The notes under the pieces: generated by a model
Database searches by the model: none
Seen by the model: only the letters and a program-made list of their open reading frames with translations
Told to the model about the DNA's origin: nothing
Program-made: the position numbers and the translations under genes
Source of the DNA: Zanthoxylum bungeanum
Lineage: Eukaryota > Streptophyta > Magnoliopsida > Sapindales > Rutaceae
Direction: 5' to 3'
Assembly (NCBI GenBank): GCA_019454045.1
Contig: SKCR01032796.1
Location: 1 to 64,000, forward strand
DNA length: 64,000 bases
Shown: positions 11,200 to 22,984 of the stretch, piece after piece
Position numbering within the stretch: position 1 is the stretch's first letter
How the letters are laid out: each line of letters starts with the position of its first letter

Positions 11200-11830
11200 A
11201 TTGAAAAACCATGATGTATTGAGATTTGAAGATATAGCTGCTACTAGTTATCAGATTCAGGTGGATATTTTGGTACATCTTAGTATATTTACTAAGATTT
11301 GTCTTAATTATGTGTACTTTGGTCGAGATAAAGAGCTTTTACATAAGCTGGGTCTTCCTCATAAATTTGGTTGTGCTCCAAAGATTTTAATTCTCAATTG
11401 ACATCGTCCTGATTTTGGTTGAGTTAAAACTAATACTGATGGCCTTTAAAAGGGAAACCTTGGTCTCTCTACTTGTGATGGAATTCTCAAAGAACATGTT
11501 GATATTTACTTGGGTGGTTTTATCATGTCACTTGGAGTTAACACATCATTCTATGCTGAGACTGTTACAACTATTACTGCATTAGAGATTGCAGTTGCGA
11601 AGGGTTGGCATTCTCTAGAGGGTGGCTCCATGTTGGTTCCTAATCTAATTTTCTAATTCACCTCTTAGGGCTCCATAGGATATTCAAAACCGTTGGCTGA
11701 ATTGTCAGGATATGATTAAAACATTGGGGTATCGTATTTCTCATACTTTTTGGGGTTGTAACATTGTTGTTAATCATTGGCTTATGTATTAAGCTCTCTT
11801 TTTACTATTAATTAAATATCCTCAATGAAA
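11200..11830 (+). pseudogene. LINE-type RNase H (RVT_3-like) remnant
   Basis: The translation, across several stops, follows the C-terminal RNase H-like domain often found in plant LINE elements and related proteins (Pfam RVT_3, PF13456, by recall). KLGLPHKFGCAPKILILN is followed by a stop, then HRPDFG, a stop, VKTNTDG (first catalytic Asp), KGNLGLSTCDGI, YLGGFIMSLGVNTSFYAE (catalytic Glu), TALEIAVAKGWHSLEGGS, and further on NRWLNCQDM and YRISHTFWG. In an intact protein this domain degrades RNA in RNA-DNA hybrids. Stops at 11399, 11420 and 11447 and the lack of any RT domain upstream mark it as a broken 3' fragment. No poly(A) tail or target duplication is visible. Confidence 0.7.
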
Positions 11831-12479
11831 ACTAGTTTAGTATATGATTAAATGAGGTCTTGGGTGCATACCTAGTTTAGATTTAAGATATCATTTTCAT
11901 GTTTTTCTAGTCAGTATTGAGATCATTTAAAAAAATACATGTTTCTAACCCCTTATATCCCTTAAGATTTGAACTTGAGCATTTTTTTGAAAGAACTTAT
12001 TTTTGCTTTAAATACGCACTAAATAATAATTACTCTTTTGTATTTTTATATATGGATGAAACCGACTATAGTCACATTATGATTATGGTAAAAAAATACA
12101 CACTCAGCCACATATTTAATTGACAGTCATTGTGACACTATATGTAAAAAGGGAACAATTACAATGTGATTGAGGCACACCTAAGACTAAATTATCAACT
12201 CCCAACTAATTATCATATTGTAACTATCGTTATAAAAACCACACTCCAACTGAGACACACCTATGATTAAATTATTAGTCATCTAATTATTAGATACATT
12301 GGGACTGAAAATAAAAAAAAACACCACAATCACAATATGATTGAGGCACATCCATGACTAAATTGTCTGTTAGTTCCATGTTTGTTGGAAATGTCTGTAA
12401 CAAAACAAGTTCAATTGAGTTGTAATGAATCTTGAAGATCTCGGTACAATTGGACAAGTATTTAGATGACATCAGATGT
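11831..12479. repeat. intergenic AT-rich sequence with a weak tandem repeat
   Basis: Three degenerate copies of TTGAGGCACACCTATGACTA lie near 12170, 12255 and 12342, an 80-90 bp spacing. They are followed by a related ATTGTCTGTTAGTTCC segment. Otherwise AT-rich with no coding signal. Confidence 0.45.
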
Positions 12480-13411
12480 AGTTTTCAGGGTTTGCGTTCG
12501 TGGTGTATTCTTGTTTAGGTTCGAACACTTTACGTTCGTGGTTCGTTTGAGTGGACATTCGAACAAAAACTTCCAGAGGCTTCAAGTTTGAGTCACATTC
12601 GAATGAAACTATCCAAAGGCTTCACGTTCGAGGTACTTTCGTCAGGATATTCAAACGGTTTTACGGATTTGCTCACTTTCGTCACTCATTCTTGTGGCAT
12701 TCAAACGACTGTACGTAAGTCGGTTATTTTGGACAAAGAAAACCGTACCCCTACCCTGCCTATATAAACAAACATAAAGCCACCTTATCAACTGTTGGAA
12801 ACACTTTATTCTGAGCTACAATATTGTTTATCTTCAACCTTTTTGATAATTCACCTAGAAGAATTCTCTGGTTTCCCTGTCTTATTTTTTTGGTGAGATT
12901 GAGTTTTGATTTTTCATCCACACATAAACATAACCCTAACCCAATTTCCTAAGCCTTTAGAGTTTTCTAGGAGGAATATTGGCAGTCGGAGTTTTGGCAT
13001 TGCGAGTTCACATCATTGATTCACTTAGAGACTTCAGAGATTTTGGAGAAGGCCGTTTATTACGGGCTTGGGGAGTTCTTCGAGTTATTACAGTTTAGAG
13101 GTATTCGAGTCGGTGAAGCTGTCACCATAGGTCCTATACCAGTGCTGTAAGTTTTTCTCATTATAATGGATTTGGCTGGTAGCCTATATACTCATAGTGG
13201 TTTTTTCTGTCAATAGTTTTCCACTTCGTCAATAAAATCTTTGTTTTGATTATTTTGTTGCTTTGATTTACTAATTTATTTATATATACTTTAGCAATTT
13301 AAGGGTGCCTGTTGATTTATATCATAGTTGGTCTAACTTTGACTTATTTTAGATTAGAGTAGTTGAATAATTCCACATAAGGTTATAACCTTGGACAATT
13401 TTAAAGTTTCA
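12480..13411 (+). repeat. copia element E: 5' LTR (left end uncertain)
   Basis: Upstream of the E gag remnant lies an LTR-like region with a TATA box TATATAAACA at 12761-12770 and a probable, mutated primer-binding site TTGGAATTAGATCCTG at 13412-13427 (compare TTGGTATCAGAGCCTG). The left end is uncertain. At 12490-12720 it contains the TTCGAACG minisatellite in inverse orientation, just upstream of the TATA box. No matching 3' LTR is recognised, so the LTR call rests on the TATA box, the primer-like site and the downstream gag. Confidence 0.5.
12490..12720 (-). repeat. TTCGAACG minisatellite, inverse orientation, diverged
   Basis: Read on the minus strand, units of about 50 bp contain CGAACGTGAAGCCTTTGGA, then TTTCATTCGAATGTGA. 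This matches the order CGAACGTAAACTCTCTGGAA, then TTTCGTTCGAACGCGA at 4600-4635. It is therefore the same minisatellite family as at 4465 and 48261, reversed and more decayed. Confidence 0.65.
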
Positions 13412-13489
13412 ATTGGAATTAGATCCTGACTGTGATCTTTAACTCGTTTAGCTTTGGAGAAAAGTCAACTCTTAAATTGTCCCCCGTTA

Positions 13490-15340
13490 TTTGATGAGAT
13501 TGAGTACCTGCATTGGAAGGTTTAGTTGAGAGCGTTCCTCAAGTCTCTAGATGAGAGGGCCTGAATTTCAGTAGAGTACGAGTGGAACCTCATGTAGTTA
13601 TGGTTGATAGGGTCTCTTCCCCTAAAGATAAACTGACTTGGACTAAGAAGGAGTTTGATAGCAGTAGGAATATTAAAGCCATTAATTCTATTCTTGTCGA
13701 TGTTTGCTCCACTGAGTTTAGGAGAATTTCTGTGTGTGAGATAGCCATGCTTGATACATCTTTCAAACTGTGCATGAGGGCACACTGTCAGTTAAGAATA
13801 ATAGACTCCAAGAGCTTGTTATTGAAGTCGCTACGATGAATGATGATGAGACTTTTGATGAATTTTTATGTGAGATTAATGATATTATTAACTGCAACTT
13901 TAACCTATACAATATTATCCCTACGAATAAGATAGTTAGGAAAATCCTTATATCCCTATCTAAATGATTTTTACCAAAGATCACAGTCATCGAGGAATGT
14001 GATGACTTCGATCACCTTAAACTAGAGGACCTCGAAGGAAAACTTCAGGTTTATGAGAGAAAACTTCATGGATATAAAAATCCCAAGACCATAGCGATGA
14101 AGATCGCAAAGTAAGTTGGACAAGATTTTTTAAGTGGTGATAATGATAATACTCCCATGGATATTGATTTGGCCATGTTTGCTAAAAGGTTTAAGAAATT
14201 TCTTAAGATGAAGAAGAATGGTCGTACCACTGATAGAGATAGAGAGAACAAACCTAGAGAGAGTAGTCGTAGTAGGATGGAGTCTAGAGAGGATAATAAT
14301 AGCAAACCTTGTGATATCCAATGCCATGGATGTAAAAAGGTTTAGGCATATAAGATCTGAATATCATACATACCTAAAGTCTAAGGGTAAAAATGTTATG
14401 ATATCCTTACTTAGTAATTCAGAAGATGACTATACTTCTGATGAGTCTCCTAAGGATAAGAGGAATTTTATTACATTTACTGCTAGTGTGACAGATGAGA
14501 GAGAGGATAATGTTAGTGATGTAGATGCTGTTTCAGAATTCTCTCACGATGACTTCATAAATGAGGATGAACTTCAGGTAGCTTACACGACATTATTCAA
14601 TGAGAGCTTAGCTTTCAAGAAGACAAACATTGAGGTCAATAAAAGACTGAAAGAAATGGAATTAGAAAAGAATGAAATTCAAGCCAAGCTTGACAATAGC
14701 CTTAGTGTTATTGATGAACTCAAGGAGCGGAATAAATGTCTAGCTGATAGAGTTAATTTTTTTAAAATAGAACTTGAAAATGCTAGAATACTGATGTTTG
14801 TATTTTCCAGCGAGACTAAGAAGCTAGACTGAAAATTTTGTTGAGTCAGGTTGTGACAAGGGGTCAACGTCTAAAATTGGGTCTATCACTCTTCCACGTG
14901 GCTTAGGAAAAAACCCATGTGGTTTAAATCTAGCTTGAGTATTAAGCATTTCCCCCATATGGTTCCTCGTTCTGTGCACAACCTCAACCAAGAGGTGCTT
15001 CTGGTAAACCTATCTCCCATCCGAGGTTTGTGTTGTTTTCCATCAATATGACAAGTCATGACATACTAGGACTAAATGTTTCTTATTGCGAAAATAAAAG
15101 AAAATACCCATGAGTGTTTCGACTAGGTTTGATTCTTCAAATCTAACTTTTCAAGTTTCTGCACTAGCTAAACAGACTCAATTCAATAGTGAGAAACTTG
15201 CATTGCTGACTAGGAATCCTAATGTGAAAGTGATTCCAAAGAAAATTTGGGTGAGAGGGGAAAATTCTTTCCCAATAACTTTTGAATGCCTTGATCCTAA
15301 TAGGCATTATAAGAGCGCACTTTGGTGTACCTCTTCTTAG
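13490..15340 (+). pseudogene. copia element E: long gag remnant, pol missing
   Basis: Joined over at least four frame changes, this reads as a SIRE/Maximus-type copia Gag. Near 13500: YLHWKV and FLKSLDER. At 13630-13760: LTWTKKEFDSSRNIKAINSI, then EFRRISVCE. At 13855-13960: FDEFLCEINDI and NKIVRKILISL. A long charged region (14420-14830) includes DESPKDKRNFITFTASV, then a probable coiled coil rich in Lys, Glu and Leu up to EKNEIQAKLDNSL and ELKERNKCLADRV. Two CCHC-like knuckles are visible but broken: CHGC near 14322 followed by a frame change, and a second near 15040-15085. The sequence ends at about 15340, where the protease should begin; protease, integrase, RT and RNase H are absent. Family assignment is good, lineage tentative. 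Confidence 0.75.
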
Positions 15341-16589
15341 AAGTTGCATTCATATTTTCTCATTATGCATGTGTGTGTGTTTTATGTATTTGCACGACTA
15401 CATATTTTTTTATTTTCACTGCATATGGGTGTGTTTTATTTTTGTTATATGTCCCTTGGTATATAGGATGGAAACCCGGACATAAATTTCATAGCTGATT
15501 CTGAATAGATGGTAGTATTATCTACACTCGGGATTATAACTCCACATACCATTGGATAATGACAAGCCATATATTGTATTTTCTTGTTTTAGTGTTAAAA
15601 AGAAAAAAAAAATCAAATTAAAAATAACAAAAAATATTTTTTGGCTTGAAAAACATGTCTATGTGGTCCTAGTATATAGGATATATGTTTATACATGTGA
15701 CATATGTTTTTTTTTTTGATGCTCTATGTGCATGAGTGTGTGTGATATAAACCCTTAATATATCTTGTGTTTACATCTCACATACACGTTTTTATCTCTT
15801 GAGACTTGGTCGCATGTGTGAGTTTCTGGACTAGAAATATAATCTCTATCATACTTAGCTCATTAAATAGTGTGACATTTGACTAGATGAACTTATGTTA
15901 TGCCCAGTTAAAAAGAAAAAAATAAAAACAGTTTAAATGAGTCTCAAGTGCAAAAGTGTCAAGGGGCCAAAACCCTTCACTTGAAAGAGTTTTTATTTAT
16001 AAGCTCATCATATTTAGGAGGAAAATATTATAGCATGCAATCAATGTTGCATATTTTCAGGTCCTAGTGGTGCTGGATTTGAACACAAATTTTGTGCACT
16101 TGATTTGTCATGAGATATAGCTTCTTTGGCTATGTCCCGCTCATAAAATAAGGTATTAAGCCCTGACTTATTTTTCACTTATTTTTCACGCAAGTGCTTG
16201 CTATGCTTTGGTATTTATGCATATGCATGCGTGTATTATTTAGCATGACAAAAAATGGTGCATATTATTTCATGTCATAAATAGTTGAATAGTGGCTGGG
16301 TATCATTGTACTTGCTTACAATACTGTTTTAAGTCATTTTTGACTTTTTTTTATGTTTTTTTAAACTCATATTGTGTGCTTGTGTGTTTCATGTCATTGC
16401 ATATTGCATTTCATTTAACATTGCATAATTGTGAGTTTTTTGTTTAATTCTCATGTGCTCATTTTGCTAACTATGTAGGGCTATTAGTGAGAGGGAGTAA
16501 GTTATGTTTGCATATCTTCTTACATGTGCCTTTAAAATGTATCTTAATATACTATTTTGACATGTTATTTTTATCCATTGTCATTTCAT
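15341..16589 (+). other. copia element E: noncoding 3' region
   Basis: About 1.25 kb, AT-rich, without coding similarity, ending in a polypurine tract. At about 15467-15560 it contains a 90-bp block beginning ATAGGATGGAAACCCGGACA that recurs twice in region F (47574 and 48780). Short simple runs occur: GTGTGTGTG at 15370 and poly-T at 15708. Confidence 0.5.
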
Positions 16590-16608
16590 GAAAAAAAGGG
16601 GGAGTAAG
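16590..16608 (+). other. copia element E: polypurine tract
   Basis: AAAAAAAGGGGGAGTAAG precedes TGTCGATTT. This is the usual sequence at the 3' end of SIRE-type elements, where the run of G residues primes plus-strand synthesis. What remains of a 3' LTR after it (16609 to about 16735) is short, because the J LTR begins soon after. Confidence 0.65.
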
Positions 16609-16739
16609 TGTCGATTTATTTGTTTTATTTTTAATGCATGAGAATATTTTTAATTTTGGTTTATCTGCCCTTTATATTCCATTTGCTTCTCACATGTATC
16701 TTATTGTTTGTGGATGTTTCAGGTGCCCTAGAGCTTCAT

Positions 16740-18648
16740 GTGTTGTATAACGGAATTGATTATTGTAATAATTATAAACACATTATTCATTTATCAAATT
16801 TTGTTTGATTTAAATTGCATATTGTCTAATTGTCTTGTTTACCTTGATTACTTTTGTACCTTCACACTTAGTGTATGTTTGATGCACAAGAGGATTTAAG
16901 TCTGAAGTTAGTAATCTAAATTATCCATAGAGAGCAAACAGAGTGGGTACTTTGTTTGTGGTTTATCTATAGCTGCGGTCCATCTATACTTGTATGACGA
17001 CCTTGATCTGGGTTCGTTCATCTGGTGACATGAGAATGAATGCACCTTGTATGATATGATCATATATGACTGGACTAAGATAATAATGAATTTCTTTTAA
17101 ATCTGTTAACCCAAGAAATTCATTTTATCTACTAGATGGTCATATATAGATTAATCTTAATCCTGAGTGTACTACGAACTCCTACATGTCAGACTGTGTC
17201 CTTTGATTTACTATGGTGAGGTTGGTGTAGCAGTCTCTGCCAATAACTACGTATTTTGGGGATATAGTTTGATGTGTAGTTGGGAACGTTTTACATAGAT
17301 ATGGAATTCACTCATTCTTTCGAGAAGTAGAAGAATATCTCTTTTAAGAGTTGATTTGGGACTTGAATAATTTTGAGCGCTCAACTTTCCTCTTACGAAT
17401 AGAAAGTATTATATTCATAATTGTTATGAATTAATTATTCATCATAGAATCAATGGTACTTAAGAGACAAAATATTTAGAGGGGTATAGTAGACTTATGA
17501 CCCATCTCTATTTATGAGATATTCGTGAAGGGTTATATCCATATGTAGTGACTATATCGATGGACACCGAAGTTGTTCGGCGTATATTTTCCATCTACGG
17601 TAACGGGAGTTCAACTTCGAGTTTTTAGTGGAATAACGCGGAGTTAATAATTCGTAATATTTAATTAAAGAGTTTAATTATATTTAGGAATTATTGAAGC
17701 TCGAAACCGCAAGTCCATTTGGTCCCCGTGCTAGCTCGATTAATTGTAGCAAACCTAATATAATTATATTGTCTAATAATATGCTCACATTATATTTAAA
17801 TATTATTAATATGATTAATAATATTTTTGTCACAAATGAAAATAATATTAAATTAGTTTAATATAATGTTTCTAATATTTTTTGATTATGAGATAATCAA
17901 ATAATAATTATGAGATAATTATTACATCATAACTGATAATGAATATTTATGAGATAATTATGATATCATTATTTGATAATGGTAAATGCATTATCAAGAC
18001 AAGCCTTAATGGTTTGCCAAATCATCCACCAAGTTTTTGTTAATTAGTTTTGACCTAATTACCTAACTTATTCCATTAATTAATGGATTTGGTGGATAAT
18101 CCACTCAAGTGTTTTTGCCATTTAAAATGATGAGTGGATTTTGGTGGTTGAAGTTGGAAAGAATAAATTATCTACCTTCTCCACTCTATAAATAGAGTGA
18201 TTTTTTGCAAAAATAATTTACACCAATTTCAACAAAAGAGAGTTAGAGAGAAAATTCAAGCAAACACAAAAGTTGTGAGAGAGTTCGAAAAACAAGAATT
18301 TTTTTCTTAATTGTTAAGAGATAAAAATTCTACTTGAGTTAGATATTGATCTAATTCATCTTTCCAAAAGATTTTGTGACAATATTATTTCTCTAAATAG
18401 TTTAGAGTTTGATACTTCTCTAAATAGTTTAGAGGTTGATCTTTGTGAGTGAAGCCCACACTTCGGTTTGTTGGTTTCGAGATATAGCTCGGAAGATTGA
18501 GTGGTTGATTCTACGGTAGAATCTCAAAGGAAATCATCAAGAGTTTGGTGGAGTTCGACTTCAACAAAGGAGAAGGCAAATAAAATTTTAAAGATCTGGT
18601 GTCAGCACATCCGCAACTTCCGCCGCGCAAAAGGAAACGGTTTCCTAC
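16740..18648 (+). repeat. copia LTR J (left end uncertain)
   Basis: The right end is firm: GGAAACGGTTTCCTACA ends at 18648 and is followed directly by a primer-binding-site derivative. TATAAATAG at 18187-18195 lies in the larger palindrome ACTCTATAAATAGAGT, followed by a purine-rich transcribed leader (AGAGAGTTAGAGAGAAAA). I cannot see a TGTAGGAAA-type start, so the left end (near 16740) is a guess from the change in sequence character after the E polypurine tract. Two near-identical blocks TCTCTAAATAGTTTAGAG stand at about 18391 and 18417. Confidence 0.6.
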
Positions 18649-18965
18649 AATTGGCATCGAGAGCTTAAGGTTGAAAAGTTTTGTCAAAACCTATAGTGTT
18701 AGCAAGACCAAATTTTGGGAAAATTTACATCTTGGGTTCTCTAAATTTAAATTTAGTGAAAAAAAAAATTAATAATTTGAGAGTTTGAAGAATAACATTC
18801 AAACCTCATTCCTTTGTAGCAAAATAAGAGATTTTATCGGTTAAACCAACTAATACACGCAAAATTTCTCAATAAATTTGTCCAAATATAGTTTTCTAAA
18901 AATTTATGATGGTTAGGTTATTGAAATTTATATACTAAAAAATTAAAATGAATCATGATAATTTT
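18649..18965 (+). other. J: primer-binding site and short leader
   Basis: ATTGGCATCGAGAGCTTAAGG at 18649-18669 is a two-mutation version of the plant copia tRNA-Met site (TTGGTATCAGAGC). About 300 bp of AT-rich leader follow to near 18965, where the element appears to stop. No gag is present. Confidence 0.6.
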
Positions 18966-21900
18966 CTTTTCTTCCAAGAAAATATCAGAGAATTTTTTCA
19001 GTTATATATATCTAGCACCACATCTAGCCAACAGTTGAGGATCCCACATAAAGTAAACATGAGATATTGTTAGGCTACAAACACACCCCTAATCCAAGAA
19101 TCTATTCAATCAATTGAAGCATGAATTCATAAAAGTCCCTTTGACCATACCAAATCCATTTATATGCAGTCCCCACAAAGCAAAATCTTATAATGTGTTT
19201 GACAGAAGAAAGCAATAGTGAAAACTTTTCCATGAAAAATTGAAAAATAAAAGACCAGGTGGCTGGATTTTAATGGAATACAAGGAATCCATATCAGAAT
19301 TTTCTTTACATTGTAATGAATGAATATTCTTAACAGGAAAAACTAAAGCTTAACTCAATTATTTTGGTCAAGTCTCTTTCATTTTATGCTTTGAGAACTC
19401 AATCAACATATTGCTGTCAATCAGTATGAGTTAAATTGTTCCCGCTTTACATGTTTGAATATTCCTGTATTCTCTTATGGAATAAGAGAATAGTTTCTTT
19501 ATAAAATATTACATTAATCAATAACAATCAATAACAGAAATCATCAATTTTCTTTTTCTTTTTAATGTATATAACTTGACTTGATGGTGTAGGATTCAGG
19601 ATCTCACACTGAGGTTTTTGGTTTGAATTTAGGGAGTACGTTTTTTCTAAGAGCATGAGATAGCGATGAGTTTTATTTGTTCCTCTTAAGCCCGAAATGA
19701 GTGATTTAACAGTGGGTTTCCATCGATTAAAAAAAAAGTATACACAGTTGATTTAATTCTTGCAAAAGATTTGAATTTTTTTCCCCTTTATTAAATTGCA
19801 TATATCATATAATAAATTACATGAGAAGATGGAAAATATATCTAAATTAAAAAATATTTACCAAATAATCATGATATATACACAATCTTTATATCCTAAC
19901 TTTAACTACTTTATTGATCTCATTTTCTCTGGTCAATTTTGACCACTCTCTCAACATTTTTAATTCCTTTAATTTCCCAAATAGAAAAACTCAAAACCAT
20001 TGCTCTCTTTTATCTAATGATCAAATACAATGAACATAATTCTAAAATCATGCTTACTTAATTCTAATTCTATTTTAACTTAACCTTCCTAGTATAGTCA
20101 GTTACGAATCATCTTTCATTTTTTTAGTTTAATTTTCAATATTATAACCCATTTTTTAAACTCCTCTATTAATTTATTGTTGTTTCATTTTTTGAAAAGG
20201 AAATTAGTTTATTATTTAGTTTCTTTCTTTATTTTTAATTAATTTTTATTCATTAAATAGTCAAAAATAAATAAATTTTAATCCATGAAAGAATATGTTA
20301 CAAACTCATGGGTAGAACTCATTCTTAAAAACCAGCTTGTAATAAAAGGGAATTCGTGGGTTTATAAAGCACTAGCCAATTCCATACTTAGCCAATGTAT
20401 GACAAATGGACCATAACTTTCCACCAGACTCAGTAGTCACAACGCCCACGCATGCTAATTTTTTGCATTAGTCTGCCCAGTCCAGACCGAACACTACAAC
20501 ACCAATGTCAACCGATACATTGCACGATTGCAATTATGAGGTACGGTGTTGACTTTGATACTAATTATTAGAAACCCATGAACATACGGTTTGTAAGGAA
20601 ATGAAATCTATGAACTTATAAAGCGCAAATCAATCCTCCAAAGTTTATGATATTTAAATTACTTTTCTTTTTAATTTATCTCTTTTGCCAAATATTTAAA
20701 TCTTACATAATTAGATACTTCGATAGAAGAAGATAATTTTTTTTTTTTTTTTTTTTAAAAAAAAGATGAATATATAGATGTTACGTTTAAATCCCTCACT
20801 TAGGTTTAAATCCCCCACTTATATTTTCTTCCAAATAATTGGAGTTGATCAAACTGTTCTACATTTAGGTATATGTATGTGCCATAACAGAGTTATTTAA
20901 GCACGCGTCCGATAGATTTGTGATTGTAATTTATAAATATCAGTATATAATATGTAAAAATAATAATTATTATAAAATAAATATTGATGGGTTTGATTTT
21001 TTTACTTCTCTTAAGGAGCTTAGATAGATATTGTAGAAAGAAATAAGTTTTAGAAAAGGAAACTAAATAAACTGAAAACAAAAACAAAAACAAAACAGGA
21101 AAAAGGAAAGACAAATGGTGAGTTTCAATAAAGATAGTTTGGAGCTGATGGAATAAACAAGTCTTCGAGGTTTCATTTTGACCATCTTTTCTTTTTCTTT
21201 TTTGTTTTCCTTTTCTGCGGCTGCTATATCAACTTTATCTTTCTCATTTTCTCTTTATTATTTATCACACATCAAATTTTTAAAAAAAATTAAAAAAATC
21301 AAAAAATAAATAACACACACATTGAAGAATGAAGAGGGGGCACAACACTGGCCTCCATTCTCTTGGAGAATGGTAAAGAAAGTAGAAGAGCAAACTGTAA
21401 AGAGAGAATTAAAGGAAAGTGGGCTGATTCGATTCTCATTGGGAATCACTTCCATGCATATGACCACGACCAACTCACCAACATTTCTCTTCCTTTTTTT
21501 ATCATTGCTTTGCATTAATTGCTTCTGTGCTTGTGCTTTGCTCTTGCGCATGTCTATTTTTGGTTGAAAAGAATCACACTTTTACTTTACTACTAATTTT
21601 CTTAATTTGTTTCAAATTTTGATCACCCATTTTTACTTAACTCATAAGTTTATGAATTGTGTTTATATGGCATCGTGTCTCGTCCCAACTTTCTGACATA
21701 GGCGTGACAATCCTTTGTGCACGAGTATACAACTTAGTTGGGTGCCGCACAATATTTAGCATAATTCAAGATTTGTGGGCAAAATTTAAGGATGTGTTAA
21801 AGGATTGTAAGCCATGTTTCTTGAAGTTTATGGTGCTAAAATAAGCACTAAAGGCTGCAAATGTGATATGTAACTTAGAGAGCTGATTTCAAGGGGCTGT

Positions 21901-22144
21901 TTTGGATAGTTACGGGATTCAACTCTTAGGACTGATGTGGGGTTTTATTTTGTACATAATAAGGGCTATGAAATAGCTTCCCATGTTTATAAAGATTGTT
22001 AGTTAATTAGACATATGGTTTAAATCATGTAGGATTTTATTTGACTTTTTAGAGTAGGATTTCCCTTACACGATTGCTTTTATATGGTAGTTTTCTCTTC
22101 CTTATTAGAGTTGTATTTGTTTGTGTATTTATCCAAAACCTCAT
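18966..22144. other. 3.2 kb intergenic sequence without recognisable features
   Basis: AT-rich sequence with simple runs (20 T residues at 20737-20756, other short poly-A/T tracts). ORFs here are under 100 codons, without similarity I can name. The overlapping pair at 21258-21567 is low-complexity and shows no codon pattern. This is the longest part of the window not explained by retroelements. It could hold regulatory DNA for a gene elsewhere, but nothing in the sequence shows it. Confidence 0.5.
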
Positions 22145-22702
22145 TGAAGGTAATATAACCCCCTGATATTTGACAAAACTAATCAAAACCCCATAATGTT
22201 TAAACACTAAACAAAAACTCTTTGTTGTTATAACAAAACCCCCTGGTAGTTGGGTTGGCAGAAAATCTTGAATATCGATCAAGATCCCATCCCGTTTGGT
22301 TCAAGATTTGGAATGAAAATTTCAATAGGGTTTCGGGCCAATATATTGTCCTGAATAAAAAATCGATCTAGGAGATGAATTTTTTTACCCCAAATCCCAA
22401 ATTTTAACCTAAAAGTCCAAAATTCCGATCCGGATTTAGGATCCCACACCATTTGGTCCAGGATTCAAAATAAATTTTCGCTCAATTCAAAATACCGATC
22501 GCATTTTGGGGAAATTTCTTTTTCGTGAATAGTAATCAGGGTGGAACGGGATGAGACTTGGTCGAGACGGAACATCTCAATTGCCATCCCTATCAAATAG
22601 TGAGAGTATTTTCAAAAGTTAGAGGGTTTTGGTTAGTTTTTAAACATCAGGGGGGTCTCGATTAATTTTTTCAAACATTAGGGGGGTTATGCTCATTTTC
22701 CA
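22145..22702. mobile_element. small element with long terminal inverted repeats (MITE-like)
   Basis: The left end (GGTAATATAACCCCCTGATA, about 22149) and the right end read on the minus strand (GAGCATAACCCCCCTAATGT) match over roughly 70 bp. Each arm contains two tandem blocks of the form AACCCC..TGATGTTT..AAAACTAA. The interior holds a second, inner inverted pair: ATCCCATCCCGTTTGG near 22287 against CGGGATGAGACTTGG near 22548. No protein is encoded. I find no clear target duplication, so the superfamily is undecided. Confidence 0.55.
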
Positions 22703-22984
22703 ATAAACAAGTTATTCAACATATTCTCTATATTTTCGTGACTCCTCTTCTCTCTAAACAAAACACACACACAAAATGACTGCTTGAGCATAAAATGTGT
22801 AAATTCATTGCGCAAGGCTGCATGATAAGTTAAGGATATGACAAAGCATAGATTTCAATTATCAAGGATGTCTAAGGAATGTTCTACATCAAGAACAAAG
22901 CTTAGAACACATTTAACGACTTTTCATGAAGTTTTAGAGTGGTTTTGTAAGGATACGAGGTTGTTCACACAATAGGTATTGCTT
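22703..22984. other. unannotated spacer
   Basis: Ordinary AT-rich sequence between the inverted-repeat element and the Athila-like LTR. Nothing recognised. Confidence 0.4.

Noticed and set aside
12775..13200. A host gene 5' UTR downstream of the TATA box at 12761
   Set aside because: The downstream reading is copia Gag with a probable primer-binding site between, so an LTR is the simpler explanation.
18966..22144. A host gene in the one repeat-poor stretch
   Set aside because: No ORF with codon-like composition, no splice-consistent chain of exons and no recognisable domain.
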